Assembly (NCBI RefSeq): GCF_030269445.1
Contig: NZ_BSTJ01000006.1
Span: forward strand, 1-64,000
Direction: 5' to 3'
Source: Actinoallomurus iriomotensis
GTDB taxonomy: Bacteria > Actinomycetota > Actinomycetes > Streptosporangiales > Streptosporangiaceae
Length of the DNA stretch: 64,000 nt
Positions 58,302-64,000 of this stretch are shown piece after piece. Made by a program: the position numbers and the translations under genes. Below the pieces are notes generated by a model. The model saw nothing but the letters and a program-made list of their open reading frames with translations, did no database searches and was not told where the DNA came from. The number at the start of each line of letters is the position of its first letter. Within the stretch, counting starts at the first letter, position 1.

Positions 58302-59063
58302 GTGTCCGAGTCCCCTGAGCTCCACGACGAGGCCGTCAAGGAGGCCGAGACCGTGGAGACGGCGGCTACGACCGAGGCTGAAGACGTCGCCGCGGAGTCC
58401 GCCGAGACGCCGGAGGGCGCCTCGGCCGAGGACGCCGCCGCCGAGACGACCGCGGACGAGTCTCCTGAGGAGTCGGCCGACCCGGTCGGCGACTTCATGA
58501 CGCAACTGCGGCGCCTGCCGGGCGAGTGGTACGTCGTTCACTCGTACGCGGGGTATGAGAACCGCGTCAAGACCAACATCGAGCAGCGCACCCAGTCGCT
58601 CAACATGGAGGACTTCATCTTCCAGGTCGAGGTGCCGCAGCACGAGGTCACCGAGGTCAAGGGCGGCAAGCGCCAGAAGGTCAGCGAGAAGGTCCTGCCG
58701 GGCTACATCCTGGTTCGCATGGACCTCACCGACGAGTCCTGGGCCGCCGTACGCAACACGCCCGGTGTGACGGGCTTCGTAGGACTTTCCAACACGCCGT
58801 CGCCGTTGCACCTCAGCGAGGTCGCCACCCTGCTGGCGCCCGAGCCGGAGGAGCAGGTCAAGGCGAAGGAGACCGCCAAGACCACGGCCACCGTCGACTT
58901 CGAGGTCGGCGAGTCCGTCACGGTCATGGACGGCCCGTTCGCCACGCTGCCCGCGACGGTGAACGAGATCAACGCCGAGGCGCAGAAGCTCAAGGTGCTG
59001 GTCTCGATCTTCGGTCGAGAGACCCCGGTCGAGCTGTCGTTCAACCAGGTCTCCAAGATCTGA
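58302..59063 (+). CDS. nusG: Transcription termination/antitermination protein NusG
   Basis: 253 residues. An acidic N-terminal extension of about 65 residues ([20 protein letters not shown]), common in actinobacteria, precedes the NGN domain ([60 protein letters not shown]). The C-terminal KOW domain is [40 protein letters not shown]. An in-frame GTG at 58296 could also serve. It binds RNA polymerase and couples it to ribosomes or Rho. Confidence 0.96.
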   Translation: MSESPELHDEAVKEAETVETAATTEAEDVAAESAETPEGASAEDAAAETTADESPEESADPVGDFMTQLRRLPGEWYVVHSYAGYENRVKTNIEQRTQSLNMEDFIFQVEVPQHEVTEVKGGKRQKVSEKVLPGYILVRMDLTDESWAAVRNTPGVTGFVGLSNTPSPLHLSEVATLLAPEPEEQVKAKETAKTTATVDFEVGESVTVMDGPFATLPATVNEINAEAQKLKVLVSIFGRETPVELSFNQVSKI

Positions 59064-59202
59064 CCCTCCTCGCTCAGCGAGGAGTCCCCCGGTTCGCCGG
59101 GGAAGTGAAGGGCCCCAACGCGGCGGTCGACGTTCCAGTCGCCGTGTTGCCCGTACCTGCGGGAGTCGGGGCCAAGCCACACAGGAACGCTAGGGGTGAG
59201 GC

Positions 59203-59634
59203 ATGCCTCCCAGGAAGAAACTCGCCGCGATCGTCAAGGTCCAGCTGCAGGCCGGTCAGGCGACCCCCGCGCCGCCCGTGGGTACCGCCCTCGGTCCGCA
59301 CGGCGTCAACATCATGGACTTCTGCAAGCAGTACAACGCTGCCACGGAGTCCCAGCGCGGCAACGTCATCCCCGTAGAGATCAGCATCTACGAGGACCGC
59401 TCGTTCACCTTCGTCACCAAGACGCCGCCGGCCGCGCAGCTCATCAAGAAGGCCGCCGGGGTCGACAAGGGCAGCGGCGAGCCGCACAAGAACAAGGTCG
59501 GCAGCATCTCCCGCGACCAGCTCCGCGAGATCGCCCAGACCAAGATGCCCGACCTGAACGCCGGCTCGATCGAGCAGGCCGAGAAGATCGTCGCCGGCAC
59601 CGCCCGTTCCATGGGCATCAACGTCGCCGACTGA
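59203..59634 (+). CDS. rplK: 50S ribosomal protein L11
   Basis: 143 residues: [40 protein letters not shown], the universally conserved L11 N-terminus, then the 23S-binding C-terminal domain ([27 protein letters not shown]). GTPase-centre protein; first gene of the L11-L1 pair. Confidence 0.97.
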   Translation: MPPRKKLAAIVKVQLQAGQATPAPPVGTALGPHGVNIMDFCKQYNAATESQRGNVIPVEISIYEDRSFTFVTKTPPAAQLIKKAAGVDKGSGEPHKNKVGSISRDQLREIAQTKMPDLNAGSIEQAEKIVAGTARSMGINVAD

Positions 59635-59702
59635 TCCCGACCAGCGAAACCTGTGGGAGGGCTCGCGCGGCCCGTACCACGCACTCCAGCAAGGAGACGC
59701 AC

Positions 59703-60425
59703 ATGAAGCGCAGCAAGGCCTACCGCGAGGCCGACGCCAAGATCGACAAGTCCGCTCTGTACAGCCCGGCCGACGCCGTCAAGCTGGCCAAGCAGACGGC
59801 GGCCACCAAGTTCGACGCGACCGTCGAGGTCGGGCTCCGGCTCGGCGTCGACCCACGTAAGGCCGACCAGATGGTCCGCGGCACCGTCAACCTGCCGCAC
59901 GGCACCGGTAAGACCGCGCGCGTGCTGGTCATCGCCGGTGGCGCGAAGGCGGACGAGGCCCGTGAGGCCGGCGCCGACTACGTCGGCACGGACGACATGA
60001 TCGAGCGGATCCAGGGCGGCTTCCTGGACTTCGACGCGGTCGTCGCGACCCCGGACATGATGGGCAAGGTCGGCCGGCTGGGCCGCGTGCTCGGCCCCCG
60101 CGGTCTCATGCCGAACCCCAAGACCGGCACCGTCACCACCGACGTGGCCAAGGCGGTCACCGAGATCAAGGGCGGCAAGATCGAGTTCCGTGTCGACCGG
60201 CACGGCAACCTCCACTTCATCATCGGCAAGGCCTCCTTCGACGAGAAGCAGCTCGTGGAGAACTACGCCGCGGCGCTGGAGGAGATCCTGCGGCTCAAGC
60301 CGTCGGCCGCCAAGGGGCGCTACATCAAGAAGGGCACCCTGAGCACCACGATGGGCCCGGGCATCCCGCTCGACCCGAGCCAGACCCGCAACCTCACCGC
60401 GGAGCTCGAGGGCGCGGCGAGCTGA
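59703..60425 (+). CDS. rplA: 50S ribosomal protein L1
   Basis: 240 residues from ATG 59703 with AAGGAG upstream. [100 protein letters not shown]. It builds the mobile L1 stalk and usually represses the L11-L1 operon by binding its leader; I did not identify the mRNA site. Confidence 0.97.
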   Translation: MKRSKAYREADAKIDKSALYSPADAVKLAKQTAATKFDATVEVGLRLGVDPRKADQMVRGTVNLPHGTGKTARVLVIAGGAKADEAREAGADYVGTDDMIERIQGGFLDFDAVVATPDMMGKVGRLGRVLGPRGLMPNPKTGTVTTDVAKAVTEIKGGKIEFRVDRHGNLHFIIGKASFDEKQLVENYAAALEEILRLKPSAAKGRYIKKGTLSTTMGPGIPLDPSQTRNLTAELEGAAS

Positions 60426-60444
60426 CCTCGCCGTTCTACTCGTC

Positions 60445-60478
60445 AAGGGGCGTCTCCCACCGGGGAGGCGCCCCTTTT
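60445..60478 (+). terminator. Intrinsic terminator after rplA
   Basis: AAGGGGCGTCTCCC pairs with GGGAGGCGCCCCTT around an ACCG loop and ends in TTTT. It separates rplKA from the following lipoprotein genes. Confidence 0.85.
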
Positions 60479-60685
60479 CGCGTCCGGTCGCGGGTTCGCG
60501 AGCTCGAATTGGCCCTGAGGCAGACGCCCGTACGACTTGGGGAGCATGCGGGGATAAACCATTTGGTCCCTGTGGGGGATGTCCGACGAAGCGTTGGGGA
60601 CAAGACTCGTAATCGGCCGGAGACAGAACGGTTCGCGGACCGAGATCCGCGTCCGGTAGCCATACGCGAGACGCAGGAGGAACCA

Positions 60686-61522
60686 ATGGTTCGTCGATAC
60701 GCCGTGGGGACGGCGGCGGGAGCCGCGCTCATCGTCTCCCTGACCGCATGCCAGGGAAGCGGCGACGACAAGCAGAGCGCCCAGGTCCCGGCGGCTCAGG
60801 CCATCGCCCTGGCGTCGCAGAAGACGTCCACCGTCGACTCGTACAAGGTCGCGGTCACGGCCGCCGGCACCGGCGGCGAGGCGGCGGCCAAGATGCACGG
60901 CACCATCCAGATCCGCCTCAAGCCGCAACTCCAGGCCACCGGCACGCTCGACTCGGCCACCGTGAAGGGTCAGTCGCTGCCGGGCGGCGAACGCGCCATC
61001 CTCCTCGGGGATGACTTCTACGCCAAGGTTCCGCAGCAGCTGTCGCAGTTCGCCGGCGGCAAGCCGTGGGTGAAGTTCTCGGTCTCCCAGGCGAGCAAGC
61101 AGGCGGGGGTCAACCTCGACAGCATCATCAAGCGGGCCAACCCGGCCGAGCAGACGAAGATCTTCACCGGGTCCAAGGACGCCCGCCGGGTCGGCACTGA
61201 GAGCATCGACGGCGTGAAGACCACCCACTACGAGGGCACGGTCACCCCGGAGCAGGTCGGTCAGCTCGACCCGCGGGCGCAGCAGGCGTTCAAGCAGTTC
61301 TACCAGCGGTCGGGTGCGAACAAGGTGACGTTCGACCTGTGGGTGGGCAAGGACAGCCTGCCGCGCAAGCTCGTCACCAAGGTCACGGCCGACAAGGGCA
61401 CCGCGTCCTCGACCATGATCTTCAGCGACTACAACAAGTCGTTCTCGGTCAGCGCGCCCCCGGCGAGCGAGGTGACCGACGGAAACCAGCTCAAGAACGC
61501 TTTGGGCTCCCAGATGCACTAA
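60686..61522 (+). CDS. Lipoprotein, LppX/LprAFG-like (copy 1 of 3)
   Basis: 278 residues, CAGGAGG seven bases before ATG 60686. The lipobox LTAC puts the acylated Cys at residue 22. The mature domain has the half-barrel pattern of LolA/LppX-type carriers: AAQAIALASQKTSTVDSYKV, MHGTIQIRLKPQLQATGTLD, WVKFSVSQASKQAGVNLDSI, DARRVGTESIDGVKTTHYEG, ANKVTFDLWVGKDSLPRKLV. It probably shuttles lipid or lipoglycan at the cell surface, by analogy only. It heads a run of three paralogues, each with its own terminator. Confidence 0.85.
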   Translation: MVRRYAVGTAAGAALIVSLTACQGSGDDKQSAQVPAAQAIALASQKTSTVDSYKVAVTAAGTGGEAAAKMHGTIQIRLKPQLQATGTLDSATVKGQSLPGGERAILLGDDFYAKVPQQLSQFAGGKPWVKFSVSQASKQAGVNLDSIIKRANPAEQTKIFTGSKDARRVGTESIDGVKTTHYEGTVTPEQVGQLDPRAQQAFKQFYQRSGANKVTFDLWVGKDSLPRKLVTKVTADKGTASSTMIFSDYNKSFSVSAPPASEVTDGNQLKNALGSQMH

Positions 61523-61551
61523 TAGCGTGCTGACCAGCAGTTTCATCGTTC

Positions 61552-61593
61552 AAACGGAGTGTCCCGTGACTTAAGTCACGGGACACTCCGTTT
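61552..61593. terminator. Perfect 21+21 bp palindrome
   Basis: The half AAACGGAGTGTCCCGTGACT followed by T is mirrored exactly, without a loop, and ends in TTT. It lies 30 bp after lipoprotein 1. Very strong symmetric hairpin, most likely a bidirectional terminator. Confidence 0.85.
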
Positions 61594-61699
61594 AGAGGGC
61601 TCTTGCTCAGGTATTGATCCGTCACGCCGCGAGGCGGGCCGAAAGCGAAAAAGGCTCCGCCTCCACCGAAATGGTCGGCCGTCGACGGAAGGACTCGAG

Positions 61700-62581
61700 A
61701 TGACAGCAAGGGCCAGTCGATATGTGGCAGGCGCCGCCGCCGGGCTGGCGCTGACGGTGTCCCTCACCGGCTGCCGTACGGATGAGGGCAAGGGCGACGC
61801 GGCGGGCACCGACAAGCCCGCGAAGGGCGTGCACCTCACGGCGGCGCAGGAGGCCCTCGGGAAGGCCTCGGACAGCACCGCGGACCTGAAGTCGTTCCGC
61901 GCGACCCTGTCGACCTCCAGCGTCGTGAGCGGGCGGCAGACCGACCTCAAGGGCGATCTGGCGTTCCGGCTGAAACCGGACCCGGCGATGAAGCTCGACG
62001 TACCCGCGATCAAGACTCCGGGCAAGACCACGGAAGGCTTCCACGAGGTCTTCACCGACGACACGGTCTACCTCAAGGTCCCCGCGCTGGCCAAGCAGGC
62101 CGGCAAGCCGTGGGTGAGCTTCACGACCGCCGAGCTGAGCAAGGCGACCGGAGTCGACGTCAAGGGCCTGGAGAGCCAGGGACGTCAGGCCGACCCGGCG
62201 CTGAACGCCAAGATGCTCACCGCGTCCAAGGACGTGCACAAGGTCGGTACGGAGACGGTCGGAGGTGTCTCCACGACGCACTATCAGGGCACGTTCGCGC
62301 TCAGCGACGCCCTGTCCAAGCTCGGCACCCAGCAGCGCGAAGAGGCCCAGAAGATCTTCAACCAGACCGGCCTCGACAAGCTGAACTTCAACCTGTGGAT
62401 CGACGGGAAGCAGCTGCCGCGCAAGATCACGCTGGCCACGCCGCCCGGCGCGAAGCTGAAGCTCGACACGGCCATGAACTACCTCGACTTCAACAAGCCC
62501 GTTTCGATCAAGGCTCCGGCCAAGAGCCAGGTCGCGGACGGCATGAAGCTCAAGGGCGCCGGCTCGAACACCCCCGGCTGA
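61700..62581 (+). CDS. Lipoprotein, LppX/LprAFG-like (copy 2 of 3)
   Basis: 293 residues from ATG 61700 after GGAAGGACT. Lipobox LTGC, Cys25. Landmarks shared with the neighbours are TTEGFHEVFTDDTVYLKVPA, GKPWVSFTTAELSKATGVDV, DVHKVGTETVGGVSTTHYQG, FNQTGLDKLNFNLWIDGKQL, PRKITLATPPGAKLKLDTAM and the C-terminal PAKSQVADGMKLKGAGSNTP. Clearly a duplicate of copy 3, more distantly of copy 1. Confidence 0.85.
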   Translation: MTARASRYVAGAAAGLALTVSLTGCRTDEGKGDAAGTDKPAKGVHLTAAQEALGKASDSTADLKSFRATLSTSSVVSGRQTDLKGDLAFRLKPDPAMKLDVPAIKTPGKTTEGFHEVFTDDTVYLKVPALAKQAGKPWVSFTTAELSKATGVDVKGLESQGRQADPALNAKMLTASKDVHKVGTETVGGVSTTHYQGTFALSDALSKLGTQQREEAQKIFNQTGLDKLNFNLWIDGKQLPRKITLATPPGAKLKLDTAMNYLDFNKPVSIKAPAKSQVADGMKLKGAGSNTPG

Positions 62582-62600
62582 CGCCCGCCGTCGAGAGCCA

Positions 62601-62643
62601 CGCGGCCGCCCGGATCACCTCTGGGCGGCCGCGTGTCTTTGCC
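62601..62643 (+). terminator. Hairpin terminator after lipoprotein 2
   Basis: CGCGGCCGCCC and GGGCGGCCGCG pair perfectly across an 11-nt loop, followed by TGTCTTT, 20 bp after the stop. Confidence 0.8.
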
Positions 62644-62743
62644 GGGCTCTCGGCGAACACGTCAACCTCTTCCCGGTGCACGGCGTCTGATCATCGACCA
62701 CGCGCACGGGAGACGTGCCGTTCATCGAGAGGAAATCCTTCCC

Positions 62744-63601
62744 ATGAGGCCGAAGGCCGCTCGATACGTGGCCGGAGCCGCGATCGCCCTGTCACTGACC
62801 GGCTGTAAGGACGCGGGCCGGGACACGGCGGAGGCCGTCGCTCCGGCGCCCTCGGACGGCGTCCGCGCGTCGGCCGCCCAGAAGGTCCTGGCCGAAATGG
62901 CGGACCGGGCGAGCCGGGTGACGTCGGTCCGGGGGGCGATGTCCACGACGTCTGGTGCGCCGGGTGAGCAGAACGAGACCAGGGGCTCGTTCGTCTACCG
63001 GCTCAAGCCGACGGCGGCGATGAGGTTCTACGTTCCGGCCGCCCGGATCGGCGGCCGGAACACCGGAGGCTTCACCGAGATCGTCGTGGGCGGCCGGCTC
63101 TACATGTACATGCCGGATTCCGCGGCGGAGACGGACAAGCCGTGGGCGAGTGTCAGGCTCAGCGAAGTCAGCAGGTCCACCGGCCCGGGCGTGCTGGCGC
63201 TGTCGCAGGGCGATCCGGCGCACGACGTGCGGATGTTCACCGCCTCCACGGACGTTCGCCAGGTCGGCCGGGAGACCGTCGGCGGCGTGCGGACCACCCA
63301 CTACCGGGGGACGTTCGGGCCTGCGGCGGGTGTGGCGAAGCTCGGCGGCGAGCAGCGCGCCGAGGAGCGGAAGGCCCTCGCGCAGGTCGGCACCGACACC
63401 CTGGTCTTCGACGTGTGGGTCGATGGACGGCGGCTGCCGCGCAAGGTCGTCTGGGCGACGCCGCCCGGCTCCGAACCGCGCATGACGTTGACGACGAACT
63501 ACACGGCCTTCAACATGCCGGTCCGGGTGACGGCTCCGCCGAAGAGTCAGGTGGAGGAGGACCCGGCCCTCTTCGGCGCCGGGAACGACGCCCCCGGCTG
63601 A
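62744..63601 (+). CDS. Lipoprotein, LppX/LprAFG-like (copy 3 of 3)
   Basis: 285 residues from ATG 62744 with GAGAGGAAA upstream. Lipobox LTGC, Cys21. SVRGAMSTTSGAPGEQNETR, GSFVYRLKPTAAMRFYVPAA, DVRQVGRETVGGVRTTHYRG, DTLVFDVWVDGRRLPRKVVW and an ending AGNDAPG that mirrors AGSNTPG of copy 2. Immediately upstream of the rplJ leader. Confidence 0.85.
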   Translation: MRPKAARYVAGAAIALSLTGCKDAGRDTAEAVAPAPSDGVRASAAQKVLAEMADRASRVTSVRGAMSTTSGAPGEQNETRGSFVYRLKPTAAMRFYVPAARIGGRNTGGFTEIVVGGRLYMYMPDSAAETDKPWASVRLSEVSRSTGPGVLALSQGDPAHDVRMFTASTDVRQVGRETVGGVRTTHYRGTFGPAAGVAKLGGEQRAEERKALAQVGTDTLVFDVWVDGRRLPRKVVWATPPGSEPRMTLTTNYTAFNMPVRVTAPPKSQVEEDPALFGAGNDAPG

Positions 63602-63632
63602 CCCGCGATCCACGACGCGTCCGGACGCCGAT

Positions 63633-63661
63633 TTGGAGTCCTGGTTCCGGGCGCGTACTCT
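63633..63661 (+). promoter_or_regulatory. Probable sigma-70-type promoter of rplJ
   Basis: TTGGAG (63633-63638), 17-bp spacer, TACTCT (63656-63661). The L10 leader begins just downstream, as expected for the rplJL transcript. Confidence 0.65.
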
Positions 63662-63666
63662 TTTGT

Positions 63667-63803
63667 CTGCCGAAGACCGCCGGTCGTCACCCGCATGGGT
63701 GACCGAAGGTCCCGCACAGCGGGTGGCCAGCGCAGGTGATGACGAGAGCCTTCGATCGCGACGTCCGTCGTGCTCGGCCCCGTGCGCCTGCGCCGGGGCT
63801 TTT
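63667..63803 (+). ncRNA. Ribosomal L10 leader (rplJL autoregulatory RNA)
   Basis: The stretch with CTGCCGAAGACCGCCGG, GTGACCGAAGGTCCCGC, the CCCGCACAGCGGG hairpin and GGCCAGCGCAGGTGATGACG matches the conserved actinobacterial L10 leader that binds the L10-L7/L12 complex. It ends in an attenuator hairpin and lies directly before rplJ. Confidence 0.85.
63777..63803 (+). terminator. Attenuator hairpin in the L10 leader
   Basis: GCCCCG (63777-63782) pairs with CGGGGC (63794-63799) and is followed by TTTT, about 45 bp before the rplJ start. Excess L10 complex would favour this hairpin. Confidence 0.7.
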
Positions 63804-63849
63804 CCTGTTCCTGGGCCTTCCTCACCGGCGTACATCTGGAAGGAGGGCC

Positions 63850-64000
63850 ATGGCGAGAGCGGACAAGACGGCAGCCGTCGCCGAGCTCCGATCTGCATTC
63901 GAGAGCTCGAGTGGCGCCGTGCTGACCGAGTACCGCGGGCTCACCGTGGCGCAGCTCAGCGAGCTGCGCCGGTCCCTCGGAGACAACGCACGGTTCGCCG
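63850..64000 (+). CDS. rplJ: 50S ribosomal protein L10, 5' part only
   Basis: 50 codons to the window edge: [50 protein letters not shown]. Matches the L10 N-terminal rRNA-binding domain. GGAAGGAGGG lies seven bases upstream of the ATG. Confidence 0.96.
   Translation, partial: MARADKTAAVAELRSAFESSSGAVLTEYRGLTVAQLSELRRSLGDNARFA

Noticed and set aside
1-64000. CRISPR array or RNA-guided system
   Set aside because: I saw no regularly spaced identical repeats of 23-47 bp and no Cas-like protein. The only regular repeats are three 17-mers (5148-5207) and in-frame coding repeats (40886-41056).

Overview
The window is high-GC actinobacterial DNA. GTG starts, GGAGG-type ribosome-binding sites, ECF and SigE-family sigma factors, an F420-type LLM oxidoreductase, a CGNR regulator and CU044_5270-family membrane proteins all fit a filamentous actinomycete. 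The locus order tRNA-Thr, tRNA-Met, rpmG, two MaoC dehydratases, murB ... aspartate aminotransferase, tRNA-Trp, secE, nusG, rplK, rplA ... rplJ is a conserved actinobacterial chromosome segment. A Streptosporangiales/Thermomonosporaceae-like host is my inference; no marker here proves it.

Layout. (1) 1-2.4 kb is insertion-sequence debris: an IS110 transposase tail fused onto a 5'-truncated alpha/beta hydrolase, an IS630 tail, and an IS256 element with inverted repeats, a frameshift and an internal deletion. (2) 2.4-4.2 kb carries an ECF sigma factor and its CU044_5270 partner. (3) 4.2-14.9 kb is accessory DNA: an NTF2-like gene and an HflX N-terminal-domain gene near a set of 17-bp repeats, a tRNA-Tyr 3' fragment that looks like an attachment site, an AT-richer orphan gene, a GT8 glycosyltransferase, a sugar epimerase, several hypotheticals, a CDP-alcohol phosphotransferase-like membrane protein and remnants. 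(4) 15-35 kb holds metabolic and regulatory cassettes, mostly enzyme plus divergent regulator: epoxide hydrolase/CGNR, quinone reductase-AKR/TetR, TetR/MFS, and ECF41 sigma/NAD(P)-binding oxidoreductase. Several genes here are broken: an MFS frameshift, a CPBP protease with an internal deletion, a histidine kinase remnant, and HisI-like fragments. (5) 35-47 kb has a HelD-type helicase, a MerR/amidohydrolase pair, a CPBP protease, a tandem-repeat protein, a second amidohydrolase, a large LuxR-type ATPase regulator facing an old-yellow-enzyme reductase, a VOC protein and an acyl-CoA dehydrogenase. (6) 47.9-64 kb is the conserved housekeeping block, interrupted by a VOC gene, a second ECF/CU044_5270 module, an adenosine deaminase-like gene, a secreted protein/SigE-family operon, and three tandem paralogous lipoproteins between rplA and rplJ. 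The window ends inside rplJ, just after an L10-type leader with an attenuator hairpin.

How the genes work together. The clearest regulatory logic is local. Paired operators lie between divergent genes at 17.45, 22.6 and 26.0 kb. A probable ECF41 promoter precedes the 33.4 kb oxidoreductase, an ECF-type promoter (GCAACC-N16-CGTATA) precedes the 54 kb operon, and ribosomal-protein attenuation probably governs rplJ. I found no CRISPR array, rRNA operon, replication origin, toxin-antitoxin pair or complete biosynthetic cluster, and no obvious new defence system. The most unusual items are the duplicated ECF/CU044_5270 modules, the 17-bp repeat set around the NTF2/HflX-N genes, the att-linked accessory region, and the lipoprotein triplet in the ribosomal protein operon.
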